Origin: VAZQ01 sp963712565
Lineage (GTDB): Bacteria; Pseudomonadota; Alphaproteobacteria; Rhizobiales; Xanthobacteraceae
Length of the DNA: 64,000 nt
Direction of reading: 5' to 3'
NCBI GenBank assembly: GCA_963712565.1
Contig: CAVQIP010000037.1
Coordinates: 248,001 to 312,000, forward strand
Below, one piece after another: positions 51,853-60,769 of the stretch. Made by a program: the position numbers and the translations under genes. Every line of letters starts with the position of its first letter. Within the stretch, counting starts at the first letter, position 1. The notes below the pieces were generated by a model. The model worked only from the letters and a program-made list of their open reading frames with translations. It ran no database searches and had not been told where the DNA came from.

Positions 51853-53613
51853 TTGAAGCCGGCCATCGATCCTCGCCGCGGCGACATCGAGGATGACGCC
51901 TCCAGCACCAAGCGCCGCTCGCTGCTGTCGCTCGCCGGCAGCCTGCTGGCGGAGATCAGCCTGCCGAAGCTGCTGGTGGCCTTCACGCTGCTGATGGTGG
52001 TGCCGGGTCTGATGCTCGGGGTCGCGCCGATCGTCGCCGCGATCTGGTTCGGCAAGCTTTCGAGCAAGTTTGCAACGGCGCTCGCAGGCTTCTGGCCGGC
52101 GATCCTGCTCGTGATCGTCATCGTCGTCGGCTGGTTCGGCGGGCGTCCGCTGTTCCGGCTGGCGGAGAACAGCTTCTGGTCGCTCAACTCGCTCGCCGTG
52201 CAGCCCGCCTACACGATGTGCCGCGAGGCGCTGCGGCAGCTCGCCGAGCGGCTGCTGCCGGCGCGGGCCAGCAAGCTGCGGCGCTCGCAGCTGCGCGCCG
52301 CGGCCGCGCTGGTGTCCGGCGGCATGATCTGCGGCCTCGCGCTCATCGTGCTGCTGGCGGTCTGGCCGAGCTCGGACCTGCTGCACGGCATGGCAGGCGT
52401 GGGGCCTGTCGATCGCCTGGCGATCGTGGCGCTCGCCAACAGCGTGGTGCTGGTCGCCGCCTATCTCGCGGTTGCCGCGCTCGCCTGGGGGATCGCCGAC
52501 GCGACCATGGCGCAGCCCCAAGATCTCGACCAATTCGACGACCGCCCCGAAGGCGCGCGCACCTGGCGCATCGCGCACCTGTCGGACGTCCACGTGGTGG
52601 GCGAGCGCTACGGCTTCCGGCTCGAAAGCGGCCGCTCGGGGCCGCGCGGCAACGAACGTCTCGCGCGGTTGCTCGCGCAACTGGAGACGCGGCATGCGCG
52701 CGAGCCGCTCGACGCCATCCTCATCACCGGCGACATGACCGACGCGGGCACCTCCGCCGAATGGGCCGAATTCTCGGATGCGGTATTGCGCCATCCCCGG
52801 CTTGCCCAACGGATGCTGATGATTCCCGGCAACCACGACCTCAACATCGTCGACCGGGCCAATCCGGCGCGCCTCGATCTGCCGACCAGCCCGAACAAGC
52901 GGCTGCGCAAGTTGCGGGCGTTGTCGGCCATGAGCCTGTTCCAGGGCGAGCGCGTCCTCGTCGTGGATCGCGCACGCCGATGCCTCGGCCCAACTCTCGC
53001 GCTGGCGCTGGCGCCGCATCTCCAGGAGATGGCGACATTCGCCGATGTCGGCCGGCCGTGGCTGTCGAAGTCTCTGACCGAATTGTGGTCGCGGGCGTTT
53101 CCGATGGTGCTGCCGCCGGAGCCCGACGACGGCCTGGGCATCATTCTGCTGGACTCGAACGCCGACACCCACTTCTCCTTCACCAATGCGCTCGGGATGA
53201 TCTCGGCCGACCAGGCGCGCGCGCTCGACATCGCCTGCGCGCAGTATCCGCGCGCGTGCTGGATCGTCGCGCTCCACCATCACGTGGTCGAGTATCCGCG
53301 CCCGGCCAAGGCGCTGTCTGTGCGTATCGGTACGGCGCTCGTCAACGGCAACTGGTTCGTTCGCCGCCTGGCGCCGCTCGCCGGCCGCGCCGTCGTGCTG
53401 CACGGTCACCGCCACATCGACTGGATCGGGGAATGCGGCGGCCTGCGCATCCTGTCCGCGCCGTCGCCGGTCATGGAAGCGACCGACGATGCGACCACGT
53501 GCTTCTACATCCACACCTTGGCGGTCGGAGGCGACCGGCGGCTGCGCCTGCTGCGCCCGCAGCGCATCACCGTGGAAGGTGAGCCGCCGCCGCAACACGA
53601 AGGCGCGTGCTGA
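51853..53613 (+). CDS. membrane-anchored metallophosphoesterase
   Basis: This 586-residue protein has about four N-terminal membrane segments (around residues 38-60, 75-95, 150-172 and 190-215) and a calcineurin-like phosphoesterase domain. The metal motifs are IAHLSDVHVVG, ILITGDMTDAG, LMIPGNHDLNIV, VALHHHVVEY and LHGHRHIDW, in canonical order. It starts at TTG 51853, supported by CCGGAGGAGCTGC just before it. Cleavage of a membrane-linked phosphoester or nucleotide is plausible. The substrate is unknown, and no co-transcribed gene is evident. Confidence 0.88.
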   Translation: MKPAIDPRRGDIEDDASSTKRRSLLSLAGSLLAEISLPKLLVAFTLLMVVPGLMLGVAPIVAAIWFGKLSSKFATALAGFWPAILLVIVIVVGWFGGRPLFRLAENSFWSLNSLAVQPAYTMCREALRQLAERLLPARASKLRRSQLRAAAALVSGGMICGLALIVLLAVWPSSDLLHGMAGVGPVDRLAIVALANSVVLVAAYLAVAALAWGIADATMAQPQDLDQFDDRPEGARTWRIAHLSDVHVVGERYGFRLESGRSGPRGNERLARLLAQLETRHAREPLDAILITGDMTDAGTSAEWAEFSDAVLRHPRLAQRMLMIPGNHDLNIVDRANPARLDLPTSPNKRLRKLRALSAMSLFQGERVLVVDRARRCLGPTLALALAPHLQEMATFADVGRPWLSKSLTELWSRAFPMVLPPEPDDGLGIILLDSNADTHFSFTNALGMISADQARALDIACAQYPRACWIVALHHHVVEYPRPAKALSVRIGTALVNGNWFVRRLAPLAGRAVVLHGHRHIDWIGECGGLRILSAPSPVMEATDDATTCFYIHTLAVGGDRRLRLLRPQRITVEGEPPPQHEGAC

Positions 53614-53642
53614 TAAATCGCGATTGTCGGGCGACCGCGCGG

Positions 53643-54023
53643 CTACGACGCTCGAGCATGTTTGAGCAGAGCTTTCTCGAGCGCCGCCGTGGGCTTGAGG
53701 AAGAATACGAGCATCGTGCAGCCCTTGGGCGCCGTCGGCGCATGGCGGCTCCCCTTGGCGCGGATGACGAAATTGCCGGCGGTGCATTCGCCCTCGTCAT
53801 CGAGCAGCGAGCCTTCGAGCACGAATGTCTGCTCCAGATCCTCGTGCACGTGCGCCGGAATGCCGGCTCCGGGCTCGAGCTTGGCCAGGATGGTCAACAT
53901 GCCGGTGGTCGGATCGTGATAGATCACCTTCATCTTGTTCCCAGGCGTGGTCTCGATCCACGGTATCGAGTTGGTCGCGATGAAGCGCGAGGCAAGCGCG
54001 GCGAGCGATGATGCGTCAGCCAT
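53643..54023 (-). CDS. small cupin-domain protein
   Basis: This 126-residue single cupin has AHVHEDLEQTFVLEGSLLDDEG and KGSRHAPTAPKGCTM, supplying the usual His, His, Glu and His metal ligands. ATG 54023 is chosen because TTGGAGGATGACACC lies just upstream; an upstream ATG at 54041 lacks this. Such proteins include anti-sigma factor ChrR-like cupins and small dioxygenases or isomerases. It stands alone, convergent with the phosphoesterase gene. Confidence 0.82.
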   Translation of the reverse strand: MADASSLAALASRFIATNSIPWIETTPGNKMKVIYHDPTTGMLTILAKLEPGAGIPAHVHEDLEQTFVLEGSLLDDEGECTAGNFVIRAKGSRHAPTAPKGCTMLVFFLKPTAALEKALLKHARAS

Positions 54024-54233
54024 GGTGTCATCCTCCAACATGGTTGCTCAGCCTACGCGCAGGCGGCGAGGCGGTCCACGGGATGTGATGCGACCGAGCG
54101 GATCGCGAGCATCTCGCCAGGTCACGGGCTGTCCCTAGGAGCGGCCATCGCCCGGCATCGCCCGCAAGAGCGCGTGCAGACCGGACGCGCCGGCACAGAC
54201 AGCGAGCGCATCGCCAAGCCCGCATGGACCGCC

Positions 54234-54986
54234 TCAGGATGTCTTTGCCGTCGCCCGGGTGGCCGGCCGGGTTCGTCCGTCGTCCTCGTAGCGGTCGTGA
54301 CGCTTCACCCAGTCCATGAGGTTGCCGCTCTTGGTCTCGTTGCGCCCTTTGGGCACCACGTCGAGCCAGCCGTAGACCGGCAGGAACATCTCGCCGCCGC
54401 GGCCATAGGTGGAATAGGTGTGGTAGATCGTGCCGTCATCGTCCCTGTAGAAGACGCTCACGCCCGGAAGCTCGTCCACTTCGGGATCGGGCTGTTGCTC
54501 GAAATTGTAGAACACGCCGCGCTCGCGCGTGCCCTCCGGGAAGGAGACGTGAAAGTCGAAGTTGAAATCGCTGGCGGCCGAGGACACCCAGCGAAATTTC
54601 CAGCCCATCCGCTGGCGATAGGCCTGGAGCTTCTCGATCGGAGCGCGCGAGACCGCGACGAAGCTGACGTCGTTGTGCTCGAAATGCTGTCGCGCCCCGT
54701 CGACCTGATCCGAGAGCAGCGAGCAGCCGGGGCAACCCTCCTCCCATTCCGGACCGAACATGAAGTGATAGACGACGAGCTGGCTGCGTCCGTCGAACAG
54801 GTCGGCGAGCGTCACCTTGCCGTCGGCGCCTTCAAAGACGTAGTTCTTCTCGACCTTGACCCAGGGCAGCGCCCGCCGCTTCTTCGACAGCCGGTCGCGC
54901 TCGCGCGTCCAGGCCTTCTCCTCGGCGAGCAGCGCGCGGCGCGCTTCGATCCATTGCTCTTGCGAGACGACGTCATGCTTGCTCAT
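54234..54986 (-). CDS. DUF899 family thioredoxin-like protein
   Basis: This 250-residue protein has LPWVKVEKNYVFEGADG, LADLFDGRSQLVVYHFMFGP and the active-site-like WEEGCPGCSLLSDQV, followed by VAVSRAPIEKLQAYRQRMGW and VSVFYRDDDGTIYHTYSTY. This is the DUF899 pattern, a thioredoxin-fold family of unknown function often next to AHSA1 and ArsR genes. Start ATG 54986 overlaps the AHSA1-type gene by 14 bases, so the three genes form one operon. Confidence 0.88.
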   Translation of the reverse strand: MSKHDVVSQEQWIEARRALLAEEKAWTRERDRLSKKRRALPWVKVEKNYVFEGADGKVTLADLFDGRSQLVVYHFMFGPEWEEGCPGCSLLSDQVDGARQHFEHNDVSFVAVSRAPIEKLQAYRQRMGWKFRWVSSAASDFNFDFHVSFPEGTRERGVFYNFEQQPDPEVDELPGVSVFYRDDDGTIYHTYSTYGRGGEMFLPVYGWLDVVPKGRNETKSGNLMDWVKRHDRYEDDGRTRPATRATAKTS

Positions 54987-55426
54987 GGCGATCTCCTCTC
55001 GATGTGAGAAAATGACGCTCCAGCTTGTCGAGCGCCCCGTTCCAGCCCTCCTCGTGGCTGCGGCGGGTCTCCTCGTCGTGCAGGCGCGAATGGGTAAAGG
55101 TGAGCTCGGTGCCTGTCGGCGATGGCGCGAAGATCGATCTCGACCAGCGACTCGCCGGGGTCCTCGCCGCCCGCCCAACGCCAGGTCATCGCCAGCCGCT
55201 GCGGCCTCACCACCTCGAGATATTCGCCGCTGCTTTCATGCTCGCTGCCGTCGAGCATGCGGAAGCGGACCCGGAAGCGGCCGCCGACGCGCACATCGGT
55301 CTCGGCGATGAGCACGGGGCCGGCGTCGGGCCCCCACCAGCAGGCGATGCCCTCCGGCGTGGTGAGCGCGTCGAAGACGATCGACGGCCGCGCGGCGATC
55401 CGGCGCACGATGGTGAGGCTGGTCAT
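54973..55426 (-). CDS. SRPBCC/AHSA1-domain protein, frameshifted near 55110
   Basis: Removing one base near 55110 (restoring AIADGTELTFTHSRLHDEETRR) gives a 150-residue AHSA1-type protein with IVRRIAARPSIVFDALTTPEG, ACWWGPDAGP, GGRFRVRFRMLDG and the C-terminal HEEGWNGALDKLERHFL. These START-like domains bind hydrophobic ligands or Hsp90-type partners. ATG 55426 overlaps the ArsR-type stop (ATGA). The shift is a single +1. Confidence 0.84.
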
Positions 55427-55776
55427 GAACCGCGCCTTCTCGCTTTGGCTTCCTGGCTTTCGGCATAGGCCGCGAGCCGGTCGAGGCTGGCCGACCAGAA
55501 ACGCTCGTAGCGGCGCAGCCAATTCATCGCTTCCTGCATCGGGCCCGAGGAGAGCCGCACCGTCACGGTGCGGCCCGCCTTCGATCGCGTGATGAGTTCG
55601 GCGTCGTCGAGCACGTCGAGGTGCTTCATCACCGCCGGCAGCTTGATCGCGAACGGCCTTGCCAGCTCGCTCACCGAAGCGCCGTCCGCGCGCTCGAGCC
55701 GGGCGAGGATCGCGCGCCGCGTGGGGTCGCCGAGCGCCGCGAAGGTCCGGTTGAGCCGCTCGTGATAGTTCACCAT
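55423..55776 (-). CDS. ArsR-family transcriptional regulator
   Basis: This 117-residue protein has the winged-helix layout FAALGDPTRRAILARLERADG, SVSELARPFAIKLPAVMKHLDVL and RSKAGRTVTVRLSSGPM. No metal-binding Cys pair is seen, as in the SdpR-like branch usually paired with AHSA1-domain genes. ATG 55776 is chosen; the longer opening upstream runs into repeat sequence. It heads an ArsR/AHSA1/DUF899 operon and probably represses it. Confidence 0.9.
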   Translation of the reverse strand: MVNYHERLNRTFAALGDPTRRAILARLERADGASVSELARPFAIKLPAVMKHLDVLDDAELITRSKAGRTVTVRLSSGPMQEAMNWLRRYERFWSASLDRLAAYAESQEAKARRRGS

Positions 55777-55904
55777 GCGGTGAAGTATTGGCCGGGCTGG
55801 GCAGGCTGTCAACCCCGGACGCTTCACCTGCACAAAATGCCGTCTCGTCATGGCCGGCTTCGTGCCGGCCATCCACGTCTTTCACTCCGCGAAACAAGAC
55901 GGGG

Positions 55905-55980
55905 ATGGCATCGGAGCTCGGGCTTGCCCGAGCTCCGTCGCACTAAAATGCTGCAAGTCAGGCAAGCCCGACTTGCAGTG
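55905..55980. repeat. palindromic repeat, class C (copy 1)
   Basis: Two hairpins lie side by side: CGGAGCTCGGGCTTGCCCGAGCTCCG (55912-55937, perfect) and CTGCAAGTCAGGCAAGCCCGACTTGCAG (55951-55978, one mismatch pair). The core CTCGGGCTTGCCCGAG recurs at 61950-61967. It lies between the ArsR operon and the AI-2E-type gene. Confidence 0.8.
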
Positions 55981-56019
55981 ACAAGCTTGGCCATGACGAG
56001 GAACTATCGGCTGCGCGCT

Positions 56020-57045
56020 TTATGACTTCCGCTCGCGCCCGGACAGCAGCGTCGCGACCCATCGCGTGGAGTCCCGCTGCTCGCACAGCGTGAGCCCCGC
56101 GATCACGATGGGCACGCCGATGAAGGCTCCTGGCAGGCCCCAGAGGAAGGCCCAGAAGAACACCGCGAACAGCACCAGGAACGGCGAGACGGACAGCGCG
56201 GCGCCGGCGATGCGCGGCTCCAGGTAGCTTCCGATCAGGAATTGGATCAGGTTGAGGCCCAGGAACACGACGACGGCCAATTGCCAGGAGCCGACCTGCG
56301 CCAGCGCGAACAAGGTGGGAAACACGGTCGCGACCAGCGGGCCGATGAACGGGATGTAGTTCAGCACGAACGCGATCACGCCCCAGGCCGTCGCCAGCTC
56401 GAGACCCGCCAGCAGCGCGAAGGCCCACACCACCAGGCCGGTCAGCACGCTCATGGCGCTGCGCACCAGCATGTATCTCTGGAACTTGTCCGCGATTTGC
56501 GTGCTCGCCTGCAGGAGGGTTCGCGCCGCCTCCTTATTGTCGAGGCTTGCGATGTGCTTGCTGGCGATGTCGACCTCGAGCAGGCCCAGCGCCGTGAACA
56601 CGAAGGCGATGACCACGAACGTCACCAGACCGTGCAGCCGTCCGCCGATCTCCTGGACCGCGCGGACGAGCCAGCCCGCGTTGAAATTCTCGACCAGCAG
56701 GCTCGTGACCAGGATGCCGTGCTCCTCGAGCCAGTCGGTCCATTGCATGTATAGCGCTTGAAATCGCAGCGCGTTCTCGATCAACCAGCGCCCGACCGTC
56801 CCGGACGCCCACACGATCAGGTAGCCGAGCACGGTGACGACGAGCAGCGTCACCACCAGCGTGGCGGCCAGCGCAAGCAGCCTCGGCAGCCTCCTCTCGA
56901 GCACGCGCTGCAACGGCCAGACGATGGCAATGACGAAGAGCGAGAACGCGACCGGCGCGAGAATCGTGCGCGCGAAGTAGAGGCCGGAAAGAACCAGGAC
57001 CGCGGTGCACAGCCCCAGCATGGTCGGCACGGCTCGGCTGGTCAT
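56020..57045 (-). CDS. AI-2E family (PerM/YdiK) membrane transporter
   Basis: This 341-residue protein has the AI-2E family layout: two N-terminal spans (MLGLCTAVLVLSGLYFARTILAPV), a central amphipathic region and five C-terminal spans with VIAFVLNYIPFIGPLVATVFP and LIGSYLEPRIAGAALSVSPF. Members export small molecules or act as permeases; a few are Na/H antiporters. It is transcribed alone, with palindromic repeats after its stop. The specific cargo is unknown. Confidence 0.93.
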   Translation of the reverse strand: MTSRAVPTMLGLCTAVLVLSGLYFARTILAPVAFSLFVIAIVWPLQRVLERRLPRLLALAATLVVTLLVVTVLGYLIVWASGTVGRWLIENALRFQALYMQWTDWLEEHGILVTSLLVENFNAGWLVRAVQEIGGRLHGLVTFVVIAFVFTALGLLEVDIASKHIASLDNKEAARTLLQASTQIADKFQRYMLVRSAMSVLTGLVVWAFALLAGLELATAWGVIAFVLNYIPFIGPLVATVFPTLFALAQVGSWQLAVVVFLGLNLIQFLIGSYLEPRIAGAALSVSPFLVLFAVFFWAFLWGLPGAFIGVPIVIAGLTLCEQRDSTRWVATLLSGRERKS

Positions 57046-57799
57046 GCAGGCGTCATCCCATTGTGTCCGCGGGTCTTCATGGCCGATCCCGACGACAATG
57101 CATCCGACCGGTTACGGTGTGTGCCGGGACGAACGGCTCTACCGGGGTATCACGGTCTATCATTTAGACGATCAGAAAAAGCCCCCGGTGCCGGTTTCCA
57201 AGCGGAGTGCCCCCGGCGGCAGATCGAGAGCACCGGGCTAATATCGATCAAGGATTGCTGCGGATACATCCCGCCGGGTCGGCGCGTCCGCCCTCTTCCG
57301 CACGGGCGGCCGCTTCTCGCGGCCGCTGTCCAGCCGCGCGGCGGGCGCCTTTCGCCACCTCACGAACGACGGCTTCGGCGCGCCCGCACGGGAAAAGGAC
57401 GCGAAAGCCGGCGCCGAAAGTCGCGCCGCTCGACTGGCCTATCCTCGCGCCGAAGCTCCGCGACTTCCGCCGCGGCATGCACTGACCGCTAGAGTGAATT
57501 CCGTTGGGGTTGACGCAGAACAGCGCCGCGCACTCCGTGTGCTCCCCTCCCCCTTGCGGGGAGGGGTTGGGGGTGGGGGTCATGAGACTGACGCGCCGAC
57601 ATTTGCCAAACGCATCACCCCCCACCCCAGCCCTCCCCCACAAGGGCGGAGGGAGCAGACCGAGTTCGCTGCCCGCGTTGATTCCAATTCAGCGAAATAG
57701 GCTCTAGAGGGTATCCCTTATGCGGTGACGCACGTTAGGGCCACCCTGGGAGCCACCGACTTTGCCGCTCGCGTCGATCCCATTTCACAGGGATGCGAG
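57046..57799. other. intergenic region without a convincing gene
   Basis: The 754 bases hold a class A palindromic repeat (57525-57690) and about 480 bases in which only composition-type open frames occur (for example 57207-57485 plus). None of these has a credible ribosome site with a recognisable domain. No terminator or promoter was recognised. Confidence 0.55.
57525..57690. repeat. paired palindromic repeat, class A (copy 6), nearly complete with both ends
   Basis: Left end GCGCACTCCGTGTGCTCCCC and right end GGGAGCAGACCGAGTTCGC are inverted copies of each other. Inside are CCTCCCCCTTGCGGGGAGGGG and CCCTCCCCCACAAGGGCGGAGGG, themselves in inverted order around the centre. This copy best shows that the whole element is one large inverted repeat. 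Confidence 0.85.
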
Positions 57800-59785
57800 C
57801 TAACCGCGCGGCGGCCGGCGCCGCTCGTGGAACCAGGCGCGGTACTCCGTCATCTTCGCGCGCTGCGCCCCCGGCGCACGGCGCTTGCACGTCGACGCCT
57901 CCTCGCTCTTCTCCGGCGCGCCCCACCGCAGCTCGACGCAGTCATTGAGGTTGTACGCCATCTCGAGAGCCGCCGTGCGGTCGATCACGTCCTTGAGCGA
58001 AAGCGTCCAGGGGGAGCCATCGCTGCGCGTATACGAGAACGTGCGCGCCGAAAGCTCGGATGCGAGCACGCTCTCCAATTCGGCCTTCACGTCCGCGACG
58101 CTTTTCCCCGCCGGCATCGCGTAGCGCTCGGGCCGCCGCGTGACGCGGTCCGGAAATCCGCGCACCACGTCGATCGCGATCAACAGCCGAAGATCGCGCG
58201 ACGGCGTCGCGAAATCCTCCCACGCGCCGGTGGTCTCGAAGATCGCCGCGCCGTCGGGCATGGCGGCGTCGCCGCGCCCGCTAGTCTGGAACTTGCGGCC
58301 GTTCTCGACCGACGTCACGCGCGTCTTCACCTGCTCTTCGAGCGACGTGATCACCTCCTTGATCGCGCGCACAGGATCGAGCGGCGCCGGCGACATCACG
58401 TCATCCATGCGATCGTAGAAGTCCTCGACCCCGAGCCGCGCCTGATCGAGCGAAAAATCGCCGTACTGCGGGTCCTTCGCGATCTCGGCGTTGGTCAGCC
58501 GCCGCAAAACGCCGTTCTTCTCGCGCACGATCGGCCGGAAGCGCTTGAACCCGGGTCCCCCGAGCGCGGGATCCTGCGCGAACAGGAAATTGCCGCGCCA
58601 GAAACGCTTGCGCGCGACCGTGCCGTCGGGCTGCCCGTCGACCGCGAGGAACACGCCCGCCTCGCCGTCCGCCTGCGGCACCCGCCGCACCAGCACCAGG
58701 AGGTGCCCGTACGGATCGGCGTACACGGTGCCGGGACGCAGCGTCTCCTCCTTCAGCGACACGGGATAATAATCGGTGTGGTCGTCGTTCGCCGCCGTCC
58801 GCCCCGATCCGGAATGGACGCCGTCGGCGACGGTCCTACCCAAATACTGGCCGAACGCCGCCGCGAGCCCCAGCCGCTTCGCCGTCGCGAGCGAGAGCGG
58901 CTTAGGCGCAACCGCGATCGGGGCCGGAGGTGTCACCGGCTGGCGGAATATGTCCAATCCGGTCGCGGACGCGATTTCCTGCTCGGGCGGGGGGGCAGGA
59001 GCCGGCTCGAGGTTTTGAATGTTCCACCACGCGTAGCACTTCGGCCCCTCGCCGCCGCCCCCGCGCGAGCACTTCGAGTACCCGAACGGCAGCCCCATCT
59101 TGAACGCGAAATACGCGCGCAGGAAGTACGGAAGGTCGGCGCAGTCGGGGCGAATGATCAGCCCCATCTGGTCTTCGCGCAGGCCCAAATGGTTGAACAG
59201 GACATTGCGCGACTTGTCGCGCAGCACCTCGTGCAGCGCCTTCCACGACAGCGACGCGTCGAGCGGCGCGTCGAAGAGCTTCTCGATCCATGCGGAATAC
59301 AGATTTTCGGTCGCGCGATTCCAGGTATTGCGCAACGGCCAGAGGCTCCCCTCCGTCGCGCTCGGCCGCGGCGGCTCGACAGCGCGCACGGCGATTTCGT
59401 GGGTGATCGTGCTGCACTCGGCCGGCGCGCGGTCGCGCTCGAGCTTGGCGTGCCAGGTCCCCGCCGCCGGCGACGCCACCTCGGCGAACCAGAAATAGGG
59501 CGGCCCGCCGTGCCGCTCACGCGATTTGGCGACGACGCGTCCATCGGGCGCGATCAGCGAAAGCTCGCCCTCGAGCGGCTTCTCCGCGGCGACGATGACG
59601 CGCAAAGGCGCGCCCTTCCACGGCGCGAGCGGCGAGGGCAGGACCGCGAGCTCGGCCGCGTCTTCGCAGCTGCCGATTCGATCTTGGGCGTGCGAGTCCC
59701 CTGCCGAGAACAGGCAGACGAAAAATGCTCCCGCGATCAGCAACGATGCTGTCGCGGCAGCAGCAAGCTGGCGTGCTGGAAACAT
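57800..59785 (-). CDS. large secreted protein of unknown function with a possible Cys/His hydrolase core
   Basis: This 661-residue protein has a signal peptide (residues 1-34, ending SAGDSHAQD) and an Ig-like stretch (GELSLIAPDGRVVAKS, WFAEVASPAAGTWHAKL). A central region reads DCADLPYFLRAYFAFKMGLPFGY, followed about 110 residues later by RPGTVYADPYGHLLVLVRRV. A Cys then a His in this setting recalls NlpC/P60- or transglutaminase-like proteases, but no family was named with confidence. The C-terminal quarter is charged (ATCKRRAPGAQRAKM). It stands alone between repeats; periplasmic or secreted location is inferred from the signal peptide. Confidence 0.75.
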   Translation of the reverse strand: MFPARQLAAAATASLLIAGAFFVCLFSAGDSHAQDRIGSCEDAAELAVLPSPLAPWKGAPLRVIVAAEKPLEGELSLIAPDGRVVAKSRERHGGPPYFWFAEVASPAAGTWHAKLERDRAPAECSTITHEIAVRAVEPPRPSATEGSLWPLRNTWNRATENLYSAWIEKLFDAPLDASLSWKALHEVLRDKSRNVLFNHLGLREDQMGLIIRPDCADLPYFLRAYFAFKMGLPFGYSKCSRGGGGEGPKCYAWWNIQNLEPAPAPPPEQEIASATGLDIFRQPVTPPAPIAVAPKPLSLATAKRLGLAAAFGQYLGRTVADGVHSGSGRTAANDDHTDYYPVSLKEETLRPGTVYADPYGHLLVLVRRVPQADGEAGVFLAVDGQPDGTVARKRFWRGNFLFAQDPALGGPGFKRFRPIVREKNGVLRRLTNAEIAKDPQYGDFSLDQARLGVEDFYDRMDDVMSPAPLDPVRAIKEVITSLEEQVKTRVTSVENGRKFQTSGRGDAAMPDGAAIFETTGAWEDFATPSRDLRLLIAIDVVRGFPDRVTRRPERYAMPAGKSVADVKAELESVLASELSARTFSYTRSDGSPWTLSLKDVIDRTAALEMAYNLNDCVELRWGAPEKSEEASTCKRRAPGAQRAKMTEYRAWFHERRRPPRG

Positions 59786-60273
59786 TGAGCCCCCGTTACT
59801 GGCCCCGATTAAACAATATGGCGAAAGGCTTTGGCTGAATCATGGCAAAATCCCTCCCCAGGCGAATTCGACGGTAACATCATCCGCCCCAGTCCCTTGT
59901 TGCGCGGTTCCCGATCCAGCCGGGTTCGCCCGTCGCTGCCCCAAAGCCGCAGCCCCGAGGGCTATCGAGCGGCGCGTGTTCGCGCCCGGATGGTTCCGCA
60001 GCCGATGGGCTTGCTAGGCGCCGCGCGGATCAAGATACCGCCGCAGGATTGTCGGTGGATGATGCAAGCGTGCTAATCTCGTGTCCTCAGGCGGGACGCG
60101 ATCATGGCGACAAATTCTGCATCGACGATGGCCCGGCCATGCGGAGCCGGCCGCCTTGAATTCGCGCTTGCTCGCAGTCGTCTTCATCGTCGCCGATGGG
60201 TTTGGCGATGTGGTTCCGGCCTGCAAGACCGCCGTGTCTCGTTACGCTCGGTGAGATGGGGGAGTCGGTAGCC
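59786..60273. other. intergenic region, nothing recognised
   Basis: These 488 bases between the secreted unknown and the coiled-coil gene have lower GC than their surroundings near 59800-59870. They contain no convincing gene, repeat or terminator. Confidence 0.5.
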
Positions 60274-60634
60274 ATGGACACGTCTGAACAGGTCCTTGAA
60301 TTTGCACCCCAGGAAGCGCCAGGCGGGGTCGGCAATCCGTCGGAAGAGTCCGGACCGGTCCTCGTCGCAAAACTCCGAAAGGCCGCCGAGCTGGCCAATG
60401 AAAACTGCGACCGCGCCATGGCCTTGGCGCATAAGCTTGCGATGCAGATCAGAGCCGCCGAGGCTCGCATATATCAATTGGAGGCCGAGCTTAAACAGTA
60501 CCAGGCTCGCGATGCCGGTGCGCAAAAATGGCTTGCAGCTGATCAAGAAAGAAATCGAGGAAAAATTTATCGCCCCGGGCTCGCACAGCGAACAATCGTC
60601 GCTGCCATCGGGCCGTGAACTCGGAAACCGATAG
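60274..60634 (+). CDS. small coiled-coil protein, frameshifted in an A-run at 60523-60527
   Basis: Translation from ATG 60274 (MDTSEQVLEFAPQEAPGG) gives a helical heptad-like stretch (KLRKAAELANENCDRAMALAHKL, RAAEARIYQLEAELKQYQ). Removing one A from AAAAA at 60523-60527 continues it as NGLQLIKKEIEEKFIAPGSH to a stop at 60634, 119 residues. Without that correction it ends at 60618 with an unrelated tail. Small proteins of this type are common hypothetical genes in Bradyrhizobium-like genomes. GGGGGAG lies 10 bases upstream. No function is known. Confidence 0.6.
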
Positions 60635-60769
60635 CTGCTCGTCGACTTGCGCATCGGGGCGGAAGCGGACAGCATTTGCTGTCCGCCATGCAGCAACGCG
60701 CCACCAGAAGGCATGGCGCTTATTATTTTTCTTCGCCAGCGACTTCGCGGCTTCGCCAGCCGGCTTAGT

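Noticed and set aside
57207..57485. 93-codon plus-strand frame in the gap before the secreted unknown
   Set aside because: No ribosome site, no domain, and Arg/Ala/Pro-rich composition typical of chance frames here.
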